In this document: piece by piece, positions 35,025 to 48,069 of the stretch
Position numbering within the stretch: position 1 is the stretch's first letter
Layout of the letters: every line of letters begins with the position of its first letter
DNA from: Caprella mutica
Taxonomy: Eukaryota > Arthropoda > Malacostraca > Amphipoda > Caprellidae
DNA length: 64,000 nt
Direction: 5' to 3'
NCBI GenBank assembly: GCA_947561585.1
Contig: CANNZV010002578.1
Location: forward strand, 20,197 to 84,196
The notes under the pieces: model-generated
Told to the model about the DNA's origin: nothing
Seen by the model: the letters and a program-made list of their open reading frames with translations, nothing else
Databases searched by the model: none
Translations under genes and position numbers: made by a program

Positions 35025-37500
35025 TTCCCTTGTGTTATTCTCCCGATATCCCCATCGTTATCGAGGGAATGCTGCATTTCAACGTTTTTGCGATCTGAGG
35101 ATAAGGTTGGATCGTTTTGAGTTTTTTTTTCGATTTTGACTTAACTAAGTTAACTTCCAAGATAGAAATTGGCACATGAGTGAAAACACGGTATGAAAAA
35201 TTTCAGCCCAATCGGTTAACATCTTCTGCTCCCGGGGGAGGGAGAATTATTGAAAATAAGCTGAAATACCCCCATAATCTAATGTGACATTATACTTGGT
35301 TCTTGACATCTTTAAGGAATGCTCTATAGACATACATGATGATAGAGGTCTGATAAGTTCATTTTTAGCAGTAACATAGTCCTACGTAAACGTCTTCTGC
35401 CCCCGGGGGTTGGGAGAAAATGTCCTATTTTGGAGAAAATTGCTAATATTTGAAATTTATCACGACATTATACTATGTTCTTGATCTCACATAAATCGGC
35501 TACAACTGTAAACATGATATCAAAGGTCAATACATTTGATAAATAGAAAGAAAACAGTTCTACATGTATCTTCTGCCCCCGGGAGGCGGGGGAAAATGTA
35601 CAATAATTTTTAGTTACAATTGTGATTATTAATGTCAAAATGTTGTTGTTTATAGGTCAGATCAATCATAATATGATCTGATTGGTTTTATGAGGTCTAT
35701 ATTGTTTCAATATAATTTATTTAATCGCGTTTTCATGATTTTTTAAAATATATTTTGTAAGTTAATCCAATACTGTATTAAATAGCAATATAAAAGCTGC
35801 ATTATGATGTTGAAATATCAAAAGTACAGCTCTTAGCTTGCCAATTTAGTAATACTGGCAACCCAAAAAACAAGAAGTGGCTGTACGTCGATTTCCACAA
35901 CCCTACCATGGTTGAACAATTTGATCACTACAATTTGGAGTCTTTCTTGGATCGAAATCTTGGCATCTTAGTTCTTTTTAATGGATATGTGAACGGATAT
36001 ATCAGTCTCACTTACAATTCCCAATCAAGCTGCAGAAGGTTCAATAAGTAATTTATTCTGTCTTCCAACCGCTTGAAAATTGCAAGATAATTGGGGATAT
36101 TTTTCTCCAGGTTCATCTCCACTTTTAGTTAATTGTGCCAATTTTACATCAGATAACATTTTCGTTTTTGGTGGTTCAGTAAAATTGACCTTATGTCAGT
36201 CGTTTATTTTATAGTAGCTGACAGATCAACAATTCAGTGCTGGCAGATCAAAAACCCAACTCAGAATGGAGGAGTTTGAAGTTTCGATCTAACAGCCATT
36301 AATTTTCGATCTGTCAGCTACTATACGGTAGAAAGATTAAATAAAGTTACTGAAGCTTCTATAGCTTGATAGGGAACTGTAAGAGAGACTGATATATCAT
36401 TTCACACATTCATTAAAGAACTGAGATGCCAAGATTTCGATCAAAGAAACACTTCAAATTGTGGTGATCAAATTGTTCAACCATGGTAGGGTGGTAGGGG
36501 CCGGATGGAGTGGAAATCGACGTACAGCCACTTTTCGTGGTGAGTTTTGGGTTGCCAGTATTACTACATTGGCAAGCTAAGAGCTGTACTTTTAATATTT
36601 CAACATCATATTGCAGCTTTTATATTGCTATTCAATACAGTTTTGGAATAACTTCCAAAATGTACTTTAAAAAAAACATGAAAACGTGTTACAATATTTG
36701 GCCCACACAGGGGTTGGTGGTAGAAAATATTACTGTATGATCAAATAAATTAAATTGAAACAATATAGACATCATTAAACAAATCAGATCACATTATGAT
36801 TGATTTAACATATATAAAACAACATTTTGATATTTAATAATCACAATTTTAACTAAAATGGTACATTTTTTTCCACCCCCCCCCCCCGGGGGGCAGAAGA
36901 TACTTAGGTAGAACTTTTTTCTTTCTATTTATCAAATGTATGATTCTTTCACATCATGTTTACAGTTGTAGCAGTTTTATGTGAGATCAAGAACCTAGTA
37001 TAGTGTCGTGATGAATTTCAAATATTAGCAATTTTCTCCAAAATAGGACATTTCCCCCCACCCCCCGGGGGCAGAAGACGTTTACGTAAAACTATGTTAC
37101 TGCTAAAAATGAACTTATCAGACCTTTATCACCATGTGTGTCTATAGAGCATTCATTTAAGATGTCAAAAACCAAGTTTAATGTCAAATTAGATCATGGG
37201 GGTATTTCAGTCTATTTTCAATAATTCCACCCTCCCCCGGGGGAAGAAGATGTTAACCGATTGGACTGAAATTTTTCATACCGTGTTTTTCACCCATGTG
37301 CCAATTTCTATCATAGTAGTTAAGGCAAAGTCGAAAAAAACTCAAAACGATCCTCCCTAATGAGGATATCTCCAATGATATTGAGGGAATAATAATGGGA
37401 TTTAAATATATTATCCTTGCAATCTTCCCAGGATATCAAGGGAAGTTTAAGGAATGCCGAAATTGCTTATCCCTCGTTAACAAGGGAATAAAAATGGGAT
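35025..37500. mobile_element. Long hairpin (foldback-type) element with about 1-kb arms
   Basis: The arm at about 35105-36230 matches the reverse complement of about 36306-37350 with high similarity over nearly its whole length. Examples are ggatcgttttgag at both outer edges, agtacagctcttagcttgcc in the middle, and tagtagctgacagatc next to the centre. About 75 bases separate the arms, plus an unmatched stretch of about 150 in the left arm and about 50 in the right. Each arm holds three spaced copies of a cttctgcccccggggg block about 170-180 bases apart, so the arms are internally repetitive. The outermost parts share ttccctcgataacgaggg-like words. No transposase is encoded; the 76-codon frame at 36510-36740 lies within an arm. 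Confidence 0.88.
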
Positions 37501-37659
37501 TGGGGGGAAAATCTGGATACACCATATGCATAATAAAAACATCAGAATAGCATTTAAAAAAAATGTAATAATTCAATCTGGATAATTTTGCAGATGAAAT
37601 AAAATTATAGTTTGTCAATTTGATTTGTAATTCAATAGTTATTTGATAACTTGTTTACT

Positions 37660-40115
37660 GTTGTGAATTGCGTTTCTCAAATTTTCAACTTAATTCAATG
37701 ACGATTCAAGTTCTTGCTTTCAAGTTCTAACCGTTAAATCCAATTCAGAAATCTGAATTTCAGATTCTCAGATTTCAGATTGTGAGAATTCGAAATCGTT
37801 ATAGCAAAATGCCTAAGCTGAATTTCTTTGGAAATCATTTCAAGTAGGTTGCTCTCCTTGTATAATTTAGACGTGTCTTTGAACGAAAGATTTTCAGTCT
37901 ATAATTTGAATGTGTGTAGTGTTCAAGGAAAAAAATTAAATTCTTTCTTCAGTAGTTTTGCTTCATTATATTATAATTAATATCTATAATTCATTGCAAT
38001 TGAATTATTACTTTAATTGAACTTAAAACCTGATTGTTTAATTTAAAATTTCCATAATTAATACTTATGTTTTTAAGATGATCCAACCCAGACAGGATAT
38101 TTCTTTTCGATATAGACTATATATGTTAAATTGTAAAAAAGATAATTCCATCCATTTGTTCAGGATCTAAGAAGTATTCTCTTTTAAATTCATCATTTTT
38201 TACTATTGGTGTCAAAATACATATTACTGAATAATTATATGTGACACAGTAATCAGGTATATACTGAAATAAGGATATTAGAAATCATCTGAGTGATTCT
38301 CTAACTGTTCTGGTGTTTTTGGACCTAATTTGTAAGTGTAATTATCTCAGTGTTTATCCCTTCTAACACTTCACATCATTTATGCACATTCATCATCTTG
38401 TCTTCTCGGAATTTATTCCAATTCACATCTCAATACGAATCTTTTGAAATGATTGTTTCGCCTCAAGTTTGTTATGAAGATATCTTCAACTGATACATTT
38501 GCACGGTCAATCGGAAAAAAATGTTTGATCTGGAGATGGAAGCGACAACTTATGTCATTCAATATTTCATGAGATAGAAATAAAATAATAGAGTAATACA
38601 TTTGCTACGTTGATTTCTTACATTTTTTAGTTGCGAAAAATCTATATTTTCGATCATAAGCGATACATTAGATTATTATTATTTATGACTTTAATAGGTA
38701 AATATATGCTCTTAGTTTAATAGGTATAAATATCTTTCTTTTCTGATACCCGCTGCTGTTTTATATTGCCACTTTCGTTTATTATCTAAATTGAAAAAAA
38801 TGGGTTTTATTATCACTAGAATTAATATAAATTTTGACTAAACGCATTGAAACAGAAAGAAATATATATCGAGGGTAACTTACACTTTTACATTGTACAA
38901 ATAGACAATTTTATATTATTCGAATATACCTACAAATTCTTACTGATTTCAAATGTCATGGTTTACTCAGCATTTTTGGAATAAATACACCGAACTTCCT
39001 GACTACTTAGGAAACTGAAAGATTTAGCTGTTAATATGAGTGCAGAGTAAAGAAAAACTAAGAGGTTTATTTAGTGTGAGCCTTCATAATTATCATTATA
39101 AAGCACTTATGACTGAACTTTTTGTTTTCAGCTTCAGAGAATAGGTTTTGTTTGAAAGAGTAAGGTTTTTTCAAGCAAGAAATATGTCGTTTCTATTCAG
39201 GAAATTCACGCGGAAGCTGAATGATAGTCACCAGTTTGTGAACAATGGCGCTAATATCTTTTGTGACCATTCAGTTGAAACTGAAGGAGATGTTGAATGT
39301 GAATGAGGTTATTAGGTTTAGTTTTATATTTTAGAATAGCGTTAAATGTTCATGGAATATATTAAATTTGGCAAGAAAGGAAGGATTTCATTGTAAGGAC
39401 AATTTTAGGAGACTCTGTACCTTACCAGTCCATCAGCGTCTGCTTTGGTATTCACGGAATGACTTACTCGCATTCTCTCGTGAATTACTGAATCATTGAA
39501 TATTGTGAGGTGCCATTGAGATCTAGAGAGGAGACATTGAACATTCCAGGTCTACTGATTATTGTAACCTTAAATTCATAACCTTATCACTGACAATCAT
39601 ACTCAATGCATTATCTTTTAACAAAAGTGCTGTAGATGCCATAAAAGAATAATGAATAGTTTTCTACTACCAAAAATATTACTCTAGCTTTTACTCTTTC
39701 ATGAAGATTAATTAATGAAGTTAGGGAATTATTTAAATAAATGTTAATTAACAAAAGCATACAGTAATTAGAATGTGTGTGCTGTATCTGATCTGACTAA
39801 TCTAATATTAATTCGTTAAAAATTTCCTCTGCTGAGACTTCATTGTTCTGAGTAGTAAAGGATGGACCCTCTTTAATTTATAACTCAGCTGCAGCTCTTC
39901 CGCAAAGCTGTCTCTGGACTTTACAGGCAACGGGGTTGTAAATGGTGGTGCAATTAAGTGCAGGTTTCAACTGGAATTTAATGGCTGAATTTACTGAATG
40001 TTGGATGTGCTTGTACTGGCTTCATTGAACCTCAATCAGCCTAATGTTAACGAGGCATTTTGGATTCGATCTGAGTAAATCTAATTAGTCTCAATAATGA
40101 TCTCTATTATCAGGA
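37660..40115 (-). repeat. Right arm of the large inverted duplication
   Basis: Its reverse complement is colinear with 795-5510 apart from the 1.9-kb block at 1901-3844. The corresponding gap here, between 38990 and 39060, is only about 70 bases. Strongly matching islands include gagagaatgcgagtaagtca near 39480 (opposite strand) and the block at 38340-38600. No intact gene is seen. Confidence 0.8.
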
Positions 40116-40334
40116 ATTACTATTGCATTACAATTCAGCCTAACTTTCCGATTTACACCATCTAAACTCATTTCTAAAGGATTTTTAGGTCCCGTTAACC
40201 TCCTAATGCTTAGTGTACGTTAATACCTTCATTTTATTTGTTATGAATTATATTATATGTTATATGTGGAAGAGGATAGCGCACCTCTCCAATTGAATCC
40301 CTATTGCCAGGTCATTATAAGATCATAAAGATTG

Positions 40335-40549
40335 CGGTACAACAAACTAGCGTAAACCATAAACTACATAATAGCCGTTTATGTTGAGATTTTCAAAATA
40401 ATCTCCATTTATATATAAATATATGAAGATTACTTTGAAAAATTCAGCGAAGATGACAAGAAATATATGACCATTAATTTAAATTTCTCTACATAAATGG
40501 TCGTTTTGTAGTTTGTTGTATATCCGCTAGTTTGTTGCACTGAACACTT
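40335..40549. mobile_element. Hairpin MITE of about 215 bp
   Basis: The ends tacaacaaactagcg and, on the opposite strand, tgcaacaaactagcgg are inverted repeats. Similarity continues inward through acaaactaca and atttatgtagag over most of each half. No clear target duplication was found. Confidence 0.65.
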
Positions 40550-41930
40550 CATGAATATTGAATTACCTGTCAGAGGAGTTCGGGATGGGACACATCTCTT
40601 GAAACACATATATTATCAATAATAAATCTTATAACAAATGGGATGTAAGTATTAAAGCACGCTTGGCAATAGTGGATTAAATGTGTTTAAAACCGCGCAG
40701 AGCATTTACGAGATTGTGCTAATCAGCAAATTGCGCACAGCTTTAACGCAAATAATATTCAACTGAATCTCTTAATTTGTAATAATTTTACATAGGATAT
40801 GATCTACTTGATTTCAATAACCACGTTAAATTATCACTATTTTAGAGTTTTCAGTATTTTTTCTGAATGGAATATTAATCATTACATTATGTATATGATG
40901 TATTTTAACGCAAACTGAATTATATAGTAGTTGAAAGTGTGTCATTCCTTTTTGCATAATTTAGTGTATTTAGAAAATATTTCAATTGACAGCTTGATAA
41001 TCGAATTTCATTACCGAACATTAGTACATGAATATTCTACGTACGGTGGCAAACAATATTTTCAGAATAAAAAAGGAACGCAATATGTTGCTAATAATAT
41101 ATTAGTAACTCATTTTCCATGCTAACTGTTTAACTGTTAAAATACTTAAGAATTCCATAAATATGATTAGATTACTTGATATGCAAACAATTTTAGTTTA
41201 AACATATTTCAATACAATGAAATGTTCAAGTTGTTAGGCAATAAAATAAGAACTTATCTACAACATCGAGCCAAGTTTATTGCATCTATTTTCCGTTACA
41301 TTAGATCAACAGGCCTGTTAAATCTTCTAGAATTGGCTAATAATGAACACCTGGTGAAGTGTTTTACATTGCCTTATCTCATTCTAATAGATAGGACGCT
41401 AAAATTGGCTTCTGAATTGAAATCTTCTTGAAATCATAAGCCAATCATCGTGATAAAAATTTATAAAGGTGTAGTTCAAGATTAAAATGCTTATTGAATA
41501 AATTAATAAGTTTTATTGCGATGAGATTTCAATATTTTAGTCTAAATATTTTGTTATTTCTTGTGATATGCTTTATATATTAAAATTTATTAAAATTATA
41601 CTCTATAAGTTATTATCCAAATTCAGTGTAAAGTAACTATGTGAAGCACATGAAAATAATTTATATTCGTGTAATTTCATTTGAAAAAAAAGTGAAAGAA
41701 AGTGGTTGACGAAGTTAATAGCCTCTGCCACTTAAAGGTTAGCTTAGGCTTATTGTTAATAGCATATTAATTATTAATGGATTAATTTATTTACCTCTGG
41801 CGGTGAACTAAAGTTAAACATAAGAAAAAAATTGTCTTCAAGGAAATGAAAGAAGAATTTCATAATTCAGACTTATTATTGCTGACTTGGTAATCAATCA
41901 ATGTAATATTAAAACTTAAGGAACTACGGT
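40550..41930. other. AT-rich DNA, nothing recognised
   Basis: The 64- and 69-codon frames at 40931-41125 and 41222-41431 show no domain, signal or neighbours that would support them. Confidence 0.45.
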
Positions 41931-42330
41931 AGCATTACCTGTGAGTGCGTATGGAAAATTTAAGAGGATCTACTCATCAAATTTGGTGAAAATTGCCATT
42001 TGAAAAGGGATCTAGTGGTCTTTCTTTTCCCAAATTTTAGGGGGCTACGAGTACTAGAACCTACCCTAGTGGGGTAGGGGCTCCAAAGGTGACGGGTTGG
42101 GGTAAAAAATCGTGTCTATTTATGTTGATTGCAAAAAGAATGTTCGGCAGTGTACTTTTATGTACAATTTTTTTTTGGACCCACCCAATGAAGGGCCCAA
42201 AAGGGGGCAAGAGATTATTTACTTTTTTGGCTATTATTAAGGTATTTGCGTTTATGGTCAAATATATACGTTTTGGGCTCTCCTGTAAAATGTGTGTTTT
42301 TCCCCTTAAAATAAATATAAGTTGATTAGT
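41931..42330. other. GC-richer block, probably a repeat fragment
   Basis: Base composition rises compared with the surroundings, with G/C runs such as ctaccctagtggggtagggg (partly palindromic) and aagggcccaaaagggggc. Open frames on both strands (42061-42336 and 42089-42325) overlap almost completely, so at most one could be coding, and neither shows a known motif. A fragment of a transposable element is the likeliest reading. Confidence 0.35.
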
Positions 42331-42788
42331 TTTCACAATACAAGGAAACCAAAGGCATTATTTGAACATTAGAACGATTTCTAATAAAAAATTTTTTTTT
42401 CAAATTTAACGATCTTTCACGGTATTGCTCTAGCATATTTATTAATAGTCTTAATTCCTTCCTTCAAGTAAAATCAACTTGAAGGAAACTCTATGGCTCT
42501 TTAATATTGACAGAAGATAATAATTTTCAGCAATTATTTGTAACGTTAGTGAATTATCTAATATCTAATTACTGGAAATTGGGAGATCGTTGCTAATTAG
42601 AAATTTTAGAACTGTAGATTATAGTAATTGTATAAGATATAAATCATTTACCTAAACTATTGTAATACATTTTGTTAATTGATAGATAGCAGTCTTTTTA
42701 GTTCACCAATTCTGTTCTAACTTGGATTGTGTAAATAAAGTTGTTTTGTTTCTTGAAAACGATATCTTTTTCATTCACTTTTCATGGC

Positions 42789-43394
42789 AGGATCTTGTTT
42801 GCAATTCACGAGCCACCATATTTCAATTTTAAATAATAATAATTATTATGTAGTTTATGAATATATTTTTTTATTTTAAGAGAAATGAAAAAATCAGATA
42901 AAAATAAATGTATATATGAGAAACTAACAAAACTTAACCTATAAAGACACAAATAGAAATAAAAAAATATTATTTTCCATACAATGTCAATATCGACTAT
43001 TAAGATGTTAATGAGTGCCATTCAACCATGTATTCTTTCTGATACTGACACTTTCTTTACAGGAGCGTTTCTGACATTTCCATTTGAAGCCTCTGTCATT
43101 TATCATAGTCATTGAATGTTCTTCTCTGCATACTTTAGATGTTGGAATAATGCATATTCTTTAAATATCTTCACGCTTTCTTCTTCACTAAGTTTGAGAA
43201 GTTTCTTGAGTCTAAAAGAAGCCATTTTTGAAGGATAATAAATAATACAAATTTCTCTCACGATTGTCGTATAAAATTCTCGTATCTAAACTACTGAATT
43301 TTTTACTGAATTTTTTGTTTATATAATAATTACTATCATTTTGCAAATTTTCATTATTGAAATATGGTGGCTCGTGAATTTCAAACAAGATCCT
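42789..43394. mobile_element. 606-bp element with about 40-bp terminal inverted repeats
   Basis: The left end aggatcttgtttgcaattca and the reverse complement of the right end, aggatcttgtttgaaattca, continue together through cgagccaccatatttcaat. The flanks are catggc on the left and catagc on the right, a possible but imperfect duplication. The interior is AT-rich with no transposase. The family is not recognised. Confidence 0.8.
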
Positions 43395-44229
43395 CATAGC
43401 ATTGTAATTATTGTAAAAATATTGAAATTCTATCCAACTTGAAGCATTAATTAATTTACTTTTTATTTTTTATATAATTTTTCATCTGAAATATTTTAAA
43501 ATGATTATGTGATATTGATATGCATGTAAAAATGTGATTATGTGATATTGCTACGTAAAAATCTAGTACCAATATTTTTTCATGAATTTCTAATCATAAT
43601 TCTAAACTAAATTACTTCAACAGTTATTGTCTAAAAATCAGCAGGCGATTAATTTCTTCTGATGATTCGGATTACTCTTCAACGTACACATTTCTCAGAG
43701 CAATTTAGCAAGTTAATTAGGGCTTTATGGCAAGTAATTAGTCAGGAGCGATAATTTGCTTTCTCATTAGGTATAATAATTAGAAGAATATAACATGTGT
43801 TAAATAAATATAGAAAAATTATATTTAAATAAACTGGAATTGATTGATTTATAGTATATTTGTATTGATATGAAACTATAAATTTCCATCACTAATATCA
43901 TCATAATTCATTACTTATTATTTATAGAAATAATTGTCAAATGTTAATTCAGTGTAATTATCTTTATACAATTATCCACCACAGCACTGCTAATAATTAG
44001 TGCAATTGTTCACATTTTCCTCCGTCACTGACAGTTTTTTCCTCAAAATAACAGCTGGGAAATGTTTTTCTCGCCGAGGTACTCCAATAATGATACTCTC
44101 AGCAACTCTTTTGGTCATAAATGACACACCGCCATGTTTTTCAGTCTGTGATGTATGACTGAAATGTAGCTTGGGAAACAATGGCCAGGCTTACATATGA
44201 GAGAATAATGTAATAAGAAAGGTAAGAGC
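43395..44229. other. AT-rich DNA, nothing firmly recognised
   Basis: A block at about 44010-44200 is less AT-rich and has a 63-codon minus-strand frame. It lacks any motif I can name. Confidence 0.35.
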
Positions 44230-44370
44230 ATCATAGAGATTTGATAGCTATTATTGTGCTCTATATATTAACTAAAGTAAAATTGATAGCCATCATTGTA
44301 GCTGTATTTTAAATATAGATAAAATGATAGGCCAAAGGCATATTGTAAGCTCTATATTAACGATTGGAAA
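44230..44370. repeat. Imperfect tandem repeat (gatagccattattgtagctgt)
   Basis: Three imperfect units carry the words gatagccattattgta and tctatattaac. The same family returns at 44900-45075, on the other side of the 30-bp minisatellite. Confidence 0.6.
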
Positions 44371-44382
44371 ATGGGATCTCTT

Positions 44383-44640
44383 GTAGATAAGGCACCCCAA
44401 GTTTCCTTCCCGTAGATAAGGCACCCCAAGTTTCCTTCCCGTAGATAAGGCACCCCGAATATTTCCTCCTGTAGATAAGACACCCCTAAAATTTCCCTCC
44501 TGCAGATATGGCACGCCGAAATTTCCCTCTTGTAGATAAGGCACCCCGATTTTTTTTTTCCTGTAGATATGGCACCCCCACAATTTCACTCCTGTAGATA
44601 AGGCACCTCGAAATTTCCCTCCTGTAGATAAGGGAGGAGG
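44383..44640. repeat. 29-31-bp minisatellite, 9 units
   Basis: Unit starts (gtagataaggcacccc or a variant) fall at 44383, 44412, 44441, 44471, 44502, 44532, 44563, 44594 and 44624. The array is much richer in GC than its surroundings. The minus-strand frame reading repeats of GVPYLQEGNF is a by-product. Confidence 0.92.
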
Positions 44641-44899
44641 ATGATACTTCCTCTCCCAGGGATGATTATTAATTACTAGTGTATTTGCCCGTTAAAAATA
44701 ACGGGTCTTCAATAGTAATTTATTACCCGTTGTTAGGTCATTTTCAGTGAACTCAAATAAAATTTATTTTTCTGCATGAACTGATACTTTTTCATAGATA
44801 AAACATTTAAAAATTGAATAAAAACGGGAATTTAAATAACAAGTCAACATATTCCCGTGCGTATCATAGTTAGATCTTTCGGATCTGAGTAGATCCGAA

Positions 44900-45075
44900 A
44901 AATGATAGCAATTATTGTAGGCTGTATATTACCTATAAACACAATGATAACAGTAATTATTAGGTGTATAGTGTCTATTAACTATAAACACAATGATAAC
45001 AATAATTATAAGGTGAATAGTGTATATTAACTATAAACAAAATGATAGCCATTATTGTAAACAGTGTACTTAAAA
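44900..45075. repeat. 53-57-bp tandem repeat
   Basis: About three units contain cacaatgataacaataatta and tattaactataaac. They are related to 44230-44370, so the minisatellite between them may have been inserted into or grown within one longer array. Confidence 0.7.
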
Positions 45076-46050
45076 ATTTGAGATAAATCTATATTATAAA
45101 ATTAATTTGAGTCGTTTACAGTTAACTCTCCTCATTTCAAGTAACCTATAAAACCATCAGCAAATCACAACTCTGTTGCGACTCTTTTTAGTTTCATTTC
45201 TCCACATTAAAATAGTATATATCTTGAATAATTATGCATTGCATGTAATTTTCGATTTATATTAACTATTCTTGTTAATTTAAAATATAATAGTATGATT
45301 CCTAATTCATTGCTCACTGAATTGATATCACATGAGAATCATACATAATTTAGAAATAAATTCTTTTAATCGCGATTCAGAGATGAGTTGTTTTAAATTC
45401 ATGAGAAACACATCAAGTTGTTCGATATCGTCCAAAGAAGGGACAAAGTTCCCTTTGAACGAACTCAGTTTGCAAAGATAACTTATGGCACGACAAACCT
45501 AAATAGGTTTGACTTCTGCACCATCTCGTGTAACTTCTGCAAAAGTTACCATTGTGCTGCATATCAAAGGTGAAAAACAAGTTTGTCCTTATCGAAATCT
45601 GTTGACGTTACCAAACATTTATGCCAAAACTTAAGAGGGAGCAGTGGATAACATTTGGTGTCAGGCAGTTGTATTTTCTTATTTCATTTTTCAATGAAAA
45701 ACACAGAAGCAAAATAATAATCAATAAATTTTGCATCATAAAGAAATATAAAGTAATTATTTAGCTTTCAGAAAAGAAGATGGCTAACAAACTAATAATA
45801 ATGAATAAATATATACTGTACTTTTATTTGAAATGCAATTCATTATATGTTGACTAGCATTTATTGAATATATTTTGAATTCTTCATAACATATTGATTC
45901 ACTTACGTACGTATGTACATGTAATAAAATAAAAAAAGCGTTTGTACTAGTGTCATGTAATACTATAGTAATTTTGAATTATTTACTAAAATACTATTTT
46001 TATTTAGGTCAACATCAATCAAAAAGTGGGGAGTTTACATTATGGTTTGG
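45076..46050. other. AT-rich DNA, nothing recognised
   Basis: Small local palindromes occur near 45500-45560 (for example gtaacttctgcaaaagttac) but form no recognisable RNA gene. Confidence 0.4.
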
Positions 46051-48069
46051 GTCGGACGGGGTATCACTGCGCACAATCCTGCAAATTCTGTATTTACTCA
46101 AAAACTAAATGTACAAGAGAAACTCATTTTCTCGTGATGAAATGATCATGAATGAGGATAGTTCTCAACCATTTTCGAAATAATACCTAAATAATGTATT
46201 ACTTAATGGTATTTTTTCGTACGCAACTTTTAGGGAGTGTATACGGGTATCACTGCGCACATGAAGGGGTATTACTGCGCATTGCATAAATACAACACTT
46301 CCCTCTCCCACCCAAATCTTTCTCCTCCTCATTCTAATATTCTTTTCACTCCCTATTTATGCCCTCTTGAATCTTTACTCATCAAAATATCCATCCTCTC
46401 CTCCCATCTAAATCACCCTCTCATCTAATCGAAATCTCCTTCTCTTCCTGTCTAAATCCCACTCTTCCCAATCTAAACCCCCTCTCCCTCATCTATTTCC
46501 CCTTCTTCCCCATCTAAATCCCCCTGTCACCAATTTAAATATCTGTGTGTCCCCACATAATTGCCCTCTCCCCACTCTAGTTGCCCCTTACTTTTAAAAC
46601 ATATATTTAATCTAATACTATCGCAGGTTCATTGTTAATAAATATATTAATTCAATAACCTCTCACCCCCCCATAAATACCCCCTATCCCAATCTTAATA
46701 CCCCCACATCAAGTAGCATATCTACAACGATCGTAAATTTATTGTTAATCAATACTATAATTATATAAAACCTTATTCAATATTTATGCCTCTATTAATA
46801 TGCGCTGAAGGCTCATAATTTTTATATTCATTTACAAATAAATATGGTTATAAATGATGCGCAGTGATACCCCTCTACCATGAAATTATATGGGGTATCA
46901 CTGCGTACGGTTGTGACGGGAAACTCGTTAAAACTGAGATGTTGAAAATTTGACATAATGTAACTGTTAATGTTTTTGTTAATATGTTAAAACTGTATGT
47001 ATTTATAAATGTTGGTTCTAGAGTTATTGGACAGTTTGCGGGATTTAAATATGACCAGCGCAAACTTTTTTCAGATTGTATTGAGAGCACCACATACATC
47101 GTGACTCAACTCTAGAAATACAGGCAAGCCTTGCTTTAAGTACAACTCACTTTAGTAAAACTAAAAAGTGGTACTTATTTCGAGTCATGTTTCGAAATAA
47201 GAACCGTTCGTCGACATAGAAAACGGATACAATTTTTTGTGATTATTTCACGGTAACTAAAAAAACATCTAAATTATAATCCAGATGAGGTTATAAGAAG
47301 CAATTAGTTCAGAAATTCAACATGTCCAATTTTAGGGTTAGTTCCGTATTATTGCACGATTTCATATTTTCGAACACGTGGAAATCTTTATATAATATTC
47401 ATTATTTAATTTATATTTTAATTGGTATCCATGATACCAATTAGAATAGTAGTTGAATAATAATTATATTATTTTCTTTTCTGAAGTGTCCGAAATTATA
47501 GAACCAACCAATCTTGTAACTTAGTACCCTACTACCAAAAATATTTCATAGAGCATAAAATTGCGGTTTGTTAAATGTAGCACAATAATTATAGAAGTCT
47601 ATGTATCTATTAATCACTCACCTATACTGAGTGAGAGTTAAGCTATGGATGGATTTAAAAACATTTGATAAATGCACGACTTTAAACTTTTTCATCACAG
47701 TCACAAACAATGAAAGACTGTATATTATTATTAATATGCTCATATACGTAGTACTCTAATAACTCTAAAACAAATTTTCTTTCTATACCTAAGAGTAAAT
47801 GAGATATATAATCGCGGAATGACAATTATAAATTTCTTGTTACTTTTATTCGCTTTCGTAACTAAACTGAATCGTGATTTGGTAACTGAAGCGGGGAATT
47901 CCTTTACTAATAAGATAATGGTGCATCATGATGTATATGGGATAAAAGAAGATGCTTGAAATGATGGTGCAATCAGATTTAGGATTAATTAAACAAGTGG
48001 TTTCAAAATTATAAGAAGTGCGTAGTGATACCTCATAAAAAGGTTATGCGCGGTGATACCCCGTCCGAC
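46051..48069. mobile_element. Full-length gtcggacg TIR element, about 2.0 kb
   Basis: The left terminus gtcggacggggtatcactgc and the right terminus, gtcggacggggtatcaccgc on the opposite strand, are inverted repeats. Subterminal motifs ggggtatcactgcgca recur in both orientations (46245-46280, 46855-46905, 48015-48065). No transposase frame is present, so it is non-autonomous. The flanks do not show a convincing duplication and the superfamily is unresolved. A 3'-truncated copy lies at 2821-3690. A terminus-like acaggcaagccttgctttaa near 47120 may be a further nested fragment. Confidence 0.82.

Noticed and set aside
36510..36740. 76-codon open frame in the hairpin element
   Set aside because: It lies within an inverted-repeat arm; the matching arm does not preserve the frame, and no motif is seen.
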